Source: Carnegiea gigantea
Taxonomy: Eukaryota; Streptophyta; Magnoliopsida; Caryophyllales; Cactaceae
NCBI GenBank assembly: GCA_029747015.1
Contig: JAKOGI010000124.1
Location: 707,501 to 771,500, forward strand
Length of the DNA stretch: 64,000 nucleotides
Direction: 5' to 3'
Both the position numbers and the translations under genes were made by a program. Shown piece by piece: positions 35,160 to 45,930 of this stretch. How positions within the stretch are numbered: the stretch's first letter is position 1; every line of letters begins with the position of its first letter. Under the pieces are notes generated by a model. The model was not told the origin of the DNA. It was given only the letters and a program-made list of their open reading frames with translations, and made no database searches.

Positions 35160-38140
35160 AATATGCCTAATGTCCACTTTACAGAATATATACCTTTTAG
35201 ATATGGCAATAAGGTTGGTAATTTGTTTACCAATAAAAGAACTTGATAGCACTGACTATGATACATAATGTCAGAAGATTCAGTTTCTTCTGAATGAACG
35301 TGAAATGTTAGGACACTCATTAGGTTCTAGGTCTTATAGGATGGCAAAGATGATACTGTTAATGAACAGTATCTAGAAAACTTAAAAACATACCAAAAGT
35401 GGTTCGAGAATAGATCGATCAAGATGTTATACTTTGTCGTATTGCATCAATGTCGATCTAGTGGGGGAATTGAAAGTCATCCCACTGTTGAGTACGCGTG
35501 GGATTAGCTTAGCATCAGGTTCGTCCGGATCCATTCCCTCAAAAGGTTCTGGACCTAAGATTGGTATTGCGAAAGGGAAAAGGGCTAAGGAAATAAAGAG
35601 AAGCATATAGCACGTGTGAGTGCTATGATTGTGGAAATTAGGCATCTTCTGCTTATGATTGTTCTAAGTCGATTAAGGTACCTCCTTCCACAGCCCCTCC
35701 TGGATAATGTGTGTGCTCCCAAACATGTGTTGCTAGCTGTGATCCTTAGTGGATTACAGATACGGGAGGAACTAAGCACATAGTTCGGGAACGAGTTGAT
35801 TTTTATGAACTTTCCACCACTACACGATGAGTTCACAAATTGTCGTTTTAGGTAACGGTATGTTCTTGAATTAAGGACAAATCATTCGATGCTTCTTGAA
35901 GGGACTACGTTGTCTCTTCCCGATGCTCTCTATGCACCTAGGGTGTGATGTTTCCTTCTGTCTTCTGTTCCTAAGGTTAGTTTTCTTTAATTTTCGTCTA
36001 GATGTCTTAGACATCATATGACATGGTGATTTGTTTGGTCATGTCACATTGAAAGGTATTTTCAATGGACGAAAAAGAACATCTACCATCCTTGTCTCAT
36101 TTTCGATTCTATTTTAGGCATGCTCGACTTGACCATGAGAGTCAAGATAGAGTTAATAGATTAGCTAAAGATGGCCTTACAAGACCAACTCACTAGGCTC
36201 AAGGTGCAAAATGTGAGTTATGCCTAACTAGTAAAGCAATAGGAAATTTTTTTGTAAGATTTCTAGTCCATCACATCCCTTAGCGTTTGTTCACTTTAGA
36301 TATCTGCGGATCTATGAATATGAAAGCATGTCATGGAGCTACGTATATTCTTGATATAGGTATATGTACCTACTATCTCACCATTACTAAGTACTTGATG
36401 TGTTCATATACTTTATAGCGGTAGTAGAACTCAATTGGGACGAAATATTAAAACTTTTCGAACCAATCGAGATCATGAATATTTTCTTCGTGAAACGAAA
36501 TCCCGCAGTGTCGATTTTCTTAAGGATGAGTTCCCTAGCATTTGGTGAAATTTAAAAGAACCTCATTTTGTATGCGTTACTGCAAAACCTTCAACCACCT
36601 CTCGGTGAGGGGGAGGATTTGAATTCTCACTAAGTCACCGAGAATGGTACACATTCCTTACTTGGAAGAATGGTGAAGGTTTGTCTGTCAAGGAGAATGA
36701 GATTCGTCCTCAATCTCCAATTATTGAGGAGAGTTATTCCTGAACATGCAGTTAGTCCTCATGTTCAGGATCCCACCTCCAAAGGATAGTGGGAGTAATC
36801 TTCTCTTCATAATTAGGGTTCCATACCTGTTAGAGAAAGGGGAAGAAACTCTAGTCCCATACCTCTTAGAGAAAAGGGGGAGGGATTTCTCACCTAGGCA
36901 GACAAATAATGAAGGTCCCAGGATCCCAAGGACTAAGCATGGAAGAATTCGTCGACGGTTTTTTTAAATCGAAAAAGGAATATTCCCATGCACTCCCTTG
37001 GGAGTTGAGGGATCTACCTCTTATCAAGAGGTGGTTGGTTCACTAAATCACAAAGAGTGACTGGATGTCATAAGGGATGAGATGGACTCATTGACAAGGT
37101 TTGAAAACTCGTTGAAACTCCACTCTGATGTAAGTCTTCAAGATAAAATATCGGATGGATAGTTCAATTGATAAGTTCAGGCCCGAATACTCCTAGCCCT
37201 GGTTTCCCATTTGGACTTTCAGTTATTCGAAATGGAGTAAAGATTGTTTTTCTCAATGATGATCTTGAGAAAGAGATTTATATGAACTAACCCATTGATT
37301 TTGTGTCAAAGGGATAAGAGGACAATTTGTGTCATCTTAAAAGGTCCATATGTGATCTTAAGCAATCTTTCAGTTCTTAGTACTCTAGATTTCATAAATC
37401 CATTTTGGCTTAAATGGTTTCAGAAGACCATTGTATATATCGAAAGATCAACATGGGGATTACGTTCCTCATGTTAATGACATACTGTTGACTAGGAACA
37501 ACTTAGAGATGATTAAAACTACTAAAAGGTAGTCATTCCATGTCTTTGAGACGAAGGACACGGGTGAAACTAGGTATGTCCTAGGAGTGAAAATAATCCA
37601 AAGCCGTCCCAAGAAGCATGCATCAAAGTGTCTTGAAACGATTTTGGGTTTATAATTCCTAACCCATAGATACTCCAGTTGAGAAGGGTTCAACCTTGAG
37701 TCTTACCCAATGCTCTAAAACATATGACAAAATAGAGATAATGAACAATGTCCTTAACCCTAGTATCATAGTAAGCTTATTGTAAGCCACGTTATGTACA
37801 TGGCCCTGACATTGCTTTGCGGTTAGTTTGATAAGTCATTACCAAGGTAACCCAAGCCTTGCTGATTAGCAAGTCGCCTAGAGAATCAAGCGCTACCTTT
37901 GTGGTATTGATAAGTCTATATTTTGCTATCAAGGAGGAGGCCTCAAGTTAAGAGGATACTCAAATATTGATTGGGGTGGTAACTCAGATGAGTCTAAGTT
38001 AACCTCAGGACATGCCTTCACCCTGAGTGGGAGAACCATGTCATGGTGCAGCAAAGAAGCAAAGCTGCACAACAATGTCAGCTATGGAAGTAGATTATGG
38101 GTCTTGTACTATGGAGACAAAAGCATTGCCATATGGTATA
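35160..38140 (+). pseudogene. Gag-Pol remnant, plus-strand copia
   Basis: Fragments in all frames in the right order. Knuckle start (TGCTATGATTGTGGA, CYDCG) near 35620; protease TDTGGTKHI near 35758; integrase finger (HARLDH and CELCLTSK) at 36120-36240; integrase Asp block (DICGSMN) near 36300; reverse transcriptase NDILLTRNN near 37475 then FETKDTGETRYVLGVK at 37545-37600; RNase H SWCSKEAKLHNN near 38040. Frameshifts and stops are frequent, so nothing longer than about 70 codons is open. Clearly dead. Confidence 0.85.
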
Positions 38141-39167
38141 TATATGTACACTAACAAGGTGATATGTTCCCTTGACTAAACCCATTCTTAGTAATACATT
38201 CAAAGCTCATTGGTTGAGTCTTAGAATTCATGAGGTTTGGTATACGTGATGGACATGTTTCTTTTATGGGCAAGATGCTCATTATTGTACGTTAGGCATA
38301 TTGAAATGTCACAGGCTTCTGATTGGCCTAGTCACACAGGCGATCTCCCTGACGCTTGAGTAGCGGGCAGGATGAGACTGGATCATATTGGCACTAGGTG
38401 TGCAATATTAATTACTCACACTGGAAGTGTATGAGTAGAATGAATATAGTCGCCTTAGCGAGACTAAGATCAGACTCGAGGGAGTCGAGTATGAAATAAG
38501 TTTTCATGTTGAAGCCTTAAAAGCCGAGTCTTGGTGTCAAGATCAATATTCAGTATGTTGATTTAGCGGCTCAAGTTAGATTTTTGGGTGAAAAATCTAG
38601 ACTGACGATTCACATGACATAAAGAGTGACGGACCCAGCTAAGTGGGGGCTATGCTGTGACACACATCTCATATTGTGTGTGCTTATAAGACGACCCATA
38701 TGTGGGGTGACAATTGAATTCCCTATCACTTGTCACTGTGTGACCCTATGGACGATAACCCTTTGACTTAAAGCTATGATATTAAGTTGAAGCTTAATGA
38801 TGCTACTTTAATGTGATTCTTAAGAACCACAATGTACACGGTTCAGCGAGAACACGTTAGGAAAGCAATTAAGCTAAGATGAGATTTCATGAGTGTTTAA
38901 GGAAAATCGATCCACCATCACCATATCAGCCCGGGCGATTATGTTGAGAACATAATCATATGATATATTAGGCATAAGGGATTAGATATGCCACTGGTGA
39001 TGTCTTGAGATATTTTTGGGGTCTCGTATTTCGTGAAAGTGTTATGTTAGTTGGATGGTAATTTAATATAACACTACTTATTATTTTTGGTTGCACATCC
39101 TATTCCTGGTATGAAGCGTGAGGAGTTGTGATACATGGAGAATACGTGTTTTACGGCCTAAGTGGCC
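38141..39167 (+). other. 3' non-coding part of plus-strand copia
   Basis: About 1 kb between RNase H remnants and the purine tract. Collinear in inverted orientation with 44875-45930 of the other copia, for example the block around 38340-38400. Confidence 0.6.
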
Positions 39168-39177
39168 GAGTGGGAGC

Positions 39178-39474
39178 TGTTGGTCGGGCCCAATAAGTTT
39201 AGGCCCAACGGCCACTTATGTTGCCTAGGGCAACAACCCTAGTCACACCTCAAACTATATAAGGGGTGTTTAGGGGGTTAGTAAGAAAAACACTGATATT
39301 ACATCTCTTATATTCTCCTAATTCTCTCTCACGGTTGAGCCACCATCCGTCGGGCTCTTGGGTTTAGGACGTGGCACATTAAAGCGACTCTAGTAGCCGC
39401 TTGGTATTCTTACATTATCGTGGACTATTACCGACAGTATACTTCCGCATTCAGGTTAGTTCTATCTTCCTACA
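39178..39474 (+). repeat. 3' LTR, plus-strand copia
   Basis: 297 bp, the same length as the 5' LTR; I count about 14 substitutions. Preceded by GAGTGGGAGC. Confidence 0.93.
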
Positions 39475-39479
39475 GTAAG

Positions 39480-40148
39480 TATTGCATAACTAACCTATAA
39501 TTTTTTGTTTTCAATCCACCAAAACTTACATTTGCAAGGTGGAGGGGTCAGGCAGTTATTGGAAATATTAACAAGGAATGTTTAACTGATTTTCACTGTA
39601 TCTAAAAATGAGTGAAGTAACATGCTTTTAACAAGTGTCTTCATATGATTGGCTAATGCAAACGTATGATTAATTTATTTTTTTAATAAAATAATATAAT
39701 TTGAGAACAAAACAACATAAAGACTAAAGCAAATGTTCTTGAGAAGTTATTGACATATTGATTGCAAGTGGTGGTTTGAAACTTTTAATATGTCTAGATT
39801 ATTCTTTTACACAATCTAATAGACACCCTATGCATGGGTAACAATAGCCGTTATTTTTTAATGTACAATGATTTGAATTAATCATCTTAATAATAATGAA
39901 TAGTTTTTTTCGACACAATTACAATTACAATTTTATAGATCCTATTAAATAAGAGGCATAGTCAAAAGTTTTAGCTATTTAACTGTTCACAATTAAAATT
40001 TTATTCTTAAATTACAATTACAATGCACTGCTTCAATTAATACTATAATAATATATTTAACGTCAAATTAAAACAACTACGATAATTAAGCATGGAACAA
40101 TGAGTGTGGCATTACAGACGACAATGCCCTTTGGAATATAATCATGTT
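39480..40148. other. Intergenic, nothing recognised
   Basis: AT-rich. If the RS-rich gene continued upstream, its exons would lie here on the minus strand; I tested the donor-like site near 39535 and its upstream sequence has stops in all three frames. Confidence 0.5.
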
Positions 40149-40156
40149 GTCTTCAT

Positions 40157-40974
40157 TTGGGGTGTTCATGGGTCAGGTACCCCAACCAAAAGAGATTTCG
40201 ATTCAGGTATCCAAAATTTCGGGTCGGACAGATGGCGAACCATATCCGAACCGAAAATTATCGGGTATCTAATATCGGGTACCCGATAATTTCGGTTCGG
40301 GTTTTTGGTTACCCAATTACCCAATTTTTGTACACCTTTTTTTGGGCCCCTTTACTGCCATCGGTACTCATTCTCATCTCATCCACTAGCCACTGTGTGC
40401 ACCAGATGAGGTATAATGGTATTCGTAATAAATTATACCCATATTAAGGATATAAATGTGTGGAGCACTACATTTCTATTGATATTCATATAAAATATCT
40501 CATAAATTGGAGGGGAGAGTCGAAAGCTGCCAAACAAAGTTACAGGGGAGAGTCAAACACTCGGACCTTGGTCCTTGGTGGTCGACTAATCGTCCGTCGA
40601 CCCATCGAGAGGAAGAGAGAGTCAGAGAGAGAGCTAAGACTGACAGAGACAGACGAAAGTGGCTGGCGAACACTAGCTGAGAGAGAGGAGTGAGGCACTA
40701 ACTGACCTGACTCGCTGGGGATCCACTCCTTGTCGTCGTCGACTCGTCGAGGGACTGGAGGTTGGAGGCTCAGGCTGGGAGCAGTCGACTCGTTGTCGTC
40801 GAGCTGCAACAAAGGCCGGTGAGGCTGGTGTCTGGTGAGCAGTGGAATGAAATTAGGATTTGAGGCTTTGAGGGAGAGAGAGTCGAGAGACTGAAACTGG
40901 AGCCAGTGAGTTTGAGGAATTGGCCACTGGCTAGTTAGTCCCAGTGACCCTTTGGCCTTTGTTTTACAAAAATG

Positions 40975-41051
<77 letters not shown>

Positions 41052-41236
41052 GGTTTTCGGGTACCCGAAATTGTAAAATAGCCGACCCGTACTTGAACCA
41101 AATATCCGAAAAAATTACTGGTTCGGGTATCCGAACCGAATCTTTTGAATTTTTCGGTTCGGATACCCGAAATTTCGGATCGGGTATCGGATTTTTGGTT
41201 CGGGTTTTTGGTTTTGGATATTTTTGAACACCCCTA
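40157..41236. mobile_element. Non-autonomous hAT element, 1.08 kb
   Basis: Ends TTGGGGTGTTCA and TGAACACCCCTA form a 12-bp terminal inverted repeat with one mismatch; the TAGGGGTG start is typical of plant hAT elements. Flanked by perfect 8-bp target duplications GTCTTCAT (40149-40156, 41237-41244), the hAT hallmark. Subterminal zones (40190-40330 and 41048-41215) are full of CGGGTACCCGA / CGGGTATCCGA words. No transposase; the long minus frame (40540-41259) runs through a (TA)n tract and is spurious. Confidence 0.92.
40977..41048. repeat. (AT)n microsatellite inside the hAT element
   Basis: About 36 uninterrupted AT units. Confidence 0.95.
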
Positions 41237-41305
41237 GTCTTCATGTCATATATCCACATTTAGAAAGCACTCAATCATAATATTTTCCATACGAAGCTGC
41301 AATGG

Positions 41306-41856
41306 TGTTAGTGACTTCCCACAAGTATACGGTTAATCGTTGCAAAACATGTGTATCGTCCTTAGGGATGAACAGCAAAATTAGGTTGCTAATAGCCTAT
41401 TCTAACAAACAAACAATAACTACGACTAATTTTATTAAACTAGACTCTATCTTTGATCAAATGAAACTACAGTTTAAATCATCTTATGTGACTAACTTAG
41501 AAATAGTAACCAGGCAACAAATAAAATGAACATCTCTCTACAACTAATAAAGTCATAACTAGTAAAAGCTAAAGCTAAGAGCATAAAGACGGAAATCAAA
41601 TTAAACAGTAAGGTGAATCACTGATACCAAACCACCAACAGGGCACTGTCGAAATTCGTCTTCATACAACCGGAATCCAAACAACAACGAAACAGGGCGT
41701 CACTCCATTGATGGAATTCTGATTGAGCAAACAAAACAGGGGAAGCAGAACTTGACAACAATTCGAAATTGAACCTTTGCTTACAACTCCAATACTAACG
41801 AACTCAAAATCTCATTCAAAACCCAAATTACACCAATCGTGAACCCAAATCCTAGA

Positions 41857-41889
<33 letters not shown>

Positions 41890-42762
41890 ATTGAAGATGA
41901 AAACCGAAATTACAACTGCAAAACATGACCCTACCCTAAGGTTCCACTACTAATCTCTTCACTGCTACTCGACCCTCATCACCACCATTTGAAGACCCCC
42001 GAAGAACGCCGCCCTCTTCATTGCCCTCGGTAACCGATGGATTCAAGCTGATGATCGGAAATGTGTGTAACGGCCAGTGGAATTAATGCCAAGAATGATG
42101 GATAGAGAAGAAAAGGAGGAGTGCGGTTATGGTGGAGGAAGAAGAAGGCGAAGGGCCCCTGTTCCTCTGTAACTGTTTGCTGGGCACGAAGAGAAAGAGG
42201 AAAGGGATGGGTAACGGTTGGGTTGATGATGGGTGTGATTATGAAGCATGAAGGAGAAGAGAGAGGGAGTAACGGATGAAGTAAGGAAGACGAGGGGCCA
42301 TGTTCGTTCCTCTGTTTCGAGCTCCTCTGGCTTTGCGAACTGTCGAAGAGGATGAAGAAGAAAGGGGAGGGGAACTGGTGGACTCACGTGACTCGCGCTT
42401 GTTCTTTTAGGGGGAAAGAAAGATGCAGGGCAAAGGGTGATGCAGGATTGAGAGGAAACAGATGCCCATTTAGGCGGGCCCACAGAGGTGAAGCAAAAGG
42501 AGGAGGAAAAGAGGGGGGAAACGGCTGGGAGGCGCATTCTGGGCCAGTGCTGCTGGGCCTGTTTCGTTTTTTTTTTTTTTTTTTTCCTTTTAGTGCTGCT
42601 AGTTGGTCCACACCATTTTCTTTCAACCTTCATACTCATTTTATTCAAATCTCATAATACCTACAAAAACAACAAAAACACATTAAAAAATTAAACTAAT
42701 TTATTATGAGCAAATGCTAGGTAGTACGAGGAATATAAAATATCACAATTTTGGGTTGAACA
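41306..42762 (-). mobile_element. Solo LTR of a TR-GAG/LARD-type element
   Basis: TGTTAGTGACTTCCC at the left and GGGTTGAACA at the right, flanked by identical 5-bp duplications AATGG (41301-41305, 42763-42767). Related to the LTR at 59222-60485: both begin TG-AGTGA-TTCCC-CAAGT with TACGGTT, share GGAAGAAGAAGGC in the middle and end with AAAATAYCACAATTT...GGTTGAACA. Orientation is taken from that relative. No internal domain, so LTR-LTR recombination removed the rest. Confidence 0.87.
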
Positions 42763-42847
42763 AATGGTAACTTACTAATAACCATGTATGACTATAGTAA
42801 TATTTGGACTGATGTTTGGATTTGCTATATATATGTGCAAAGCATGT

Positions 42848-42921
42848 TAGTCCCTAGGTCAGTAAGTTAGAGTATTGAACTTATGAGCCAAAGGTTGCAA
42901 GTTCAAGCCTCACCAGGACCA
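42848..42921 (+). pseudogene. tRNA-like module 1
   Basis: Loop CTTATGA-type (ACTTATGA) and a B-box-like GTTCAAGCC, ending CAGGACCA. The acceptor 5' side is mutated. Confidence 0.5.
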
Positions 42922-43399
42922 ATTTCTATGATTTCTTAGTTCTTTTATACATATACAACATATAGGTATGAAAAATAAAATAGTCGCCTCTTATCAATAA
43001 AGTACATCCTCATTTAAGAAAAATAGTGTATATTTTTTGATATTTTTGACATACATATATAGGGTAAGTAAATGATGATTAGTCGATCCCCAAAAAAAAA
43101 AAAAGTTGACAATTTTACATTTATTCTCACCAACGTATGTGTTAATCACTAAAGATAACATAGATTGGAAACTCCTTATGGCAAATAATAATGTTATCTC
43201 AATGTGATATGTCCTCATTTTAAAGACAATACACTGCAGTATTTTCTGAACTAGTAGATCTTGTACAAAAAGCATCTTCGTCCGAACTATGTCTACAATC
43301 CCAAGCATTGTTTGGGCCATGTGATCATGAAGGTATATGTAAGCAAGCTAATATCTGCGGTGATGTTTTGATTTGCTATGTGTCTTTATAAAGCGTGTT

Positions 43400-43473
43400 G
43401 GTTTTGTAGCTCAGTTAGTTAGAGTGTTGGTCTTATGAGCCAAAGGTCACGAGTTTGAGCCTTGCCAGGTCTA
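43400..43473 (+). pseudogene. tRNA-like module 2 (best preserved)
   Basis: 74 nt that folds as a cloverleaf: A-box TAGCTCAGTTAG, D-stem GCTC/GAGT, anticodon stem TTGGT/GCCAA with 7-nt loop CTTATGA (anticodon UAU if real), T-loop TTTGAGC. The acceptor stem pairs with wobble and one mismatch, and one T-stem pair is lost. No terminator T-run follows directly. Probably a pseudo-tRNA, not a working gene. Confidence 0.55.
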
Positions 43474-43777
43474 ATTTCTATGCTCTCTTTTATGTTTTCT
43501 GTACACACACTAGTTCTGGAGATGAATCAGGTGCTTCCTTCACCAAGTATGTTCTCAATTATGGGAAAATAATCATGCTACCTTGATGTGATATATCCTT
43601 ACTTTAAAAGCAATTTGGTGCAATATTTTTTGAACTAATAGATTTCGTACAGAAAGTAACTTTATCCAAAGCGTGTTTGTCATCCCAAGCGTTGTTTAAA
43701 CTATGTGATCCTGAAGATATGTGTAAGCACGCTAATATTTGGGATGATGTTTTTATTTGTTGTGTATCTTTATATAG

Positions 43778-43851
43778 CCCATTGCTCAGTCGATTAGAAT
43801 TTTGGTCTTATGAGTTAAAGATCGCAAGTTCGAGCCTCCCCATAACCTATC
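43778..43851 (+). pseudogene. tRNA-like module 3
   Basis: Same loop CTTATGA, intact B-box-like GTTCGAGCC; the A-box is reduced to GCTCAGTCGATTAGAA and the acceptor stem is lost. Confidence 0.45.
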
Positions 43852-44081
43852 TCTACACTTTTGTTATGTTGTCATGTTATCACGATGTGATATGTTCTTA
43901 TTTTAAGAGCAATCTTTTGTAATATTTTCTTAACCAATAGATCTCATATAAAAAGCACCCCCATCTGAAGTGTGTCTATCATCCTGAGCATTATTTGGGC
44001 TCTGTGCTAATCCAGAATAGTGTAGGCACACTAACATCTGGGATGATGTTTTGATTTGCTGTGTATTTTTGTGAAGCATGT

Positions 44082-44143
44082 TGGTCCTGTAGTTTAATTG
44101 ATTAAAGTTTTTAAGATTGCAAGTTCGACCCTTGTTACGACCA
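44082..44143 (+). pseudogene. tRNA-like module 4, anticodon arm deleted
   Basis: Keeps GGTCCTGTAG at the 5' end, GTTCGACCC and a CGACCA end, so GGTC/GACC can still pair, but lacks most of the anticodon arm. Confidence 0.45.
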
Positions 44144-44506
44144 ATTTCTGTGTTTCTTATGTTTGTTATGCACATACAAGGTATGTGATGAAAATTATAT
44201 ACTTCTTTCATCAGAGTACGTCCTCATTTATAGAAAAAATAATCTACCTTTTATTATACCCTTGTTACACATACTTAGGGTAAATACATGACGATTAGGT
44301 GCTCGTTCCCACTAGAAAAATATTGACCGAACATAAAATACATGACAAATGCCTACTGCAAATGAGCGAGCTATATGATGTGATATGTCGTTGTTTTTGA
44401 AGCAATTTATTGTCGTATTTTCCTTGTCAAGATATGCATATTGATGACTTATCGACAATCACATGTAAGTATGATAATATCTACAATGATACTTTCATTT
44501 GCCATG

Positions 44507-44862
44507 TGTTGGAAAATATAAGGGCTTACCTTAATGGAGAAACATTTCCCGGATCTCACATGTTGAGTGCTACCCACGAACATAGTGAACTGGATTGATG
44601 GTGGCTACTAGAGTCACCATAAAACATCACACCCTAAACCCAATCCCTAAGTGATGGTGAGATTAACGTGAAAACGAGCGGAGAGAAGTACAGGGAGATT
44701 CATTCTTTTCTGCTAACTCTCGGACTCATAGTTAGCTCCTTTTAATCAGCATCAACACTAGTAACTAACAAGAGATTAATACAGATGATTAATACATAAT
44801 TAATCCATCTGTAACCGTCCACTTAATGTGGATAATCTAGTGACCGTTACATTCAGTTAATA
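44507..44862 (-). repeat. 3' LTR, minus-strand copia
   Basis: Runs from TGTTGGAAAATATAAGGGC to GTTACATTCAGTTAATA on the plus strand. The inner end has TA where its partner has TG/CA, a point mutation. Confidence 0.85.
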
Positions 44863-44874
44863 GCTCCTCCTTGG

Positions 44875-45930
44875 TCACATAAACCATAAGGTACACATCT
44901 CTCTACCAAGTAATCTCTTTACGCCTCATACTGAGAATAGGGTGTGCGACCAGAAAGAAACCATTAGTGTTATATTAAGTCACCATCTAACTAATATAAC
45001 ACTTTCGCAAAATATGATGTGCCAAATCATCCTCAGCATCACCAGTAGCATACATAATCCCTTTATGCCATATCATATGATTATATACTCAATATAATCG
45101 CCCGGACTAATATGGTGATGACGGATAGATTTTTCCTTGAACACTCATGAAATTTCATCTCAGCTTAACTGCTTTCGTAACGTGTTCTCGCTAAACCGTA
45201 TACATCATGGCTCTTAAGAAACACATTAAGGTAGCATCATCAAGTTTCGACTTTAGATCATAACTTTAAGTCAAAGGGTCATCGTCCATAGGGTTACACA
45301 GTGATAAGAGATAGGGAAGTTAATTGTCACTCCATGTATGGGTCATCTTATAAGCACACACAGCATGAAATTTGTGTCATGGCATAACTCCCACTCAGCT
45401 AGGGACATCACTCTTTATGCCATGCAAATCGTCAGTCTAGATTTTGACCCAAAAAATCTAACCTTGGCCACTAGATCAACACGCTGAATGTTAAATTTGA
45501 CACTCAAGATTTGGTTTTAAAGGATGCAACATGAAATCTTATTTCATACTCGACTCCCTCGAGTCTCATCTTAGACTCACTAAGGTGATTATATTCATTT
45601 TACTCATATACTTCTAATGTGAGTAATTAATACTGCATACCTGGTGCCAATATGATTCAGTCTCATTCTCCCTACTACTCAAGTATTAGGACGATTACCT
45701 GTGTGACTAGGCCAATTAGAAGCCTGTGGTATTTTAATATGCCTAACATACAACACTAAATCATGAGCGCTTTACTCAGTTACAAAAGAAATATGCCCAT
45801 CACACAACAAGACACATCCAAACACTAAATCTTATAAATTCTTAGACTCAACAAATAAGTTTTGAACATACCACTAGGAATAGGTTTAGTCAAGGGAACA
45901 TAATCACCATGTTATTGTATATATACCTAA
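44875..45930 (-). other. 3' non-coding part of minus-strand copia
   Basis: Inverted relative of 38141-39167; shares the block with GGTGCCAATATGATTCAGTCTC (45650 region) and the region around 45300-45400. Confidence 0.6.

Larger units (their letters stand above)
31682..39474 (+). mobile_element. Decayed Ty1/copia retrotransposon, plus strand
   Basis: LTRs of 297 bp (31682-31978, 39178-39474), about 95% identical, flanked by identical 5-bp target duplications GTAAG (31677-31681, 39475-39479). Primer site TGGTATCAGAGCC at 31980-31992; purine tract GAGTGGGAGC at 39168-39177. A long non-coding leader (31993-35160) precedes heavily mutated gag-pol. Inserted just 5' of the RS-rich exon. Confidence 0.93.
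42768..44506 (+). repeat. Tandem array of units with tRNA-like modules
   Basis: Four full units and the start of a fifth, of about 300-560 bp. Each contains a leader with GATGTTTTGATTTGCTRTGTG, a tRNA-like module, and a trailing block with ATGTGATATGTCCTYATTTTAAAG and TCCCAAGCATTGTTTGG-like words. The fifth unit is broken at GCCATG by the copia element at 44507 and appears to resume at 51871 (TATCTT). Plausibly SINE-derived or a multiplied pseudo-tRNA locus (inference). Confidence 0.7.

Noticed and set aside
39530..39620. Possible 5' exon of the RS-rich gene with a GTAAGT donor
   Set aside because: All three minus frames upstream of the donor contain stops within about 55 bases.
40540..41259. 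239-residue minus frame
   Set aside because: Crosses (AT)n and the hAT inverted end; explained by absence of stops in repeats.
42127..42694. Several 80-170-residue frames on both strands
   Set aside because: They sit in the GC-richer part of the solo LTR 41306-42762 and overlap each other; no domain.
43400..43473. Functional tRNA gene
   Set aside because: Acceptor and T-stem mismatches and no pol III terminator right after it; kept as tRNA-like pseudogene.
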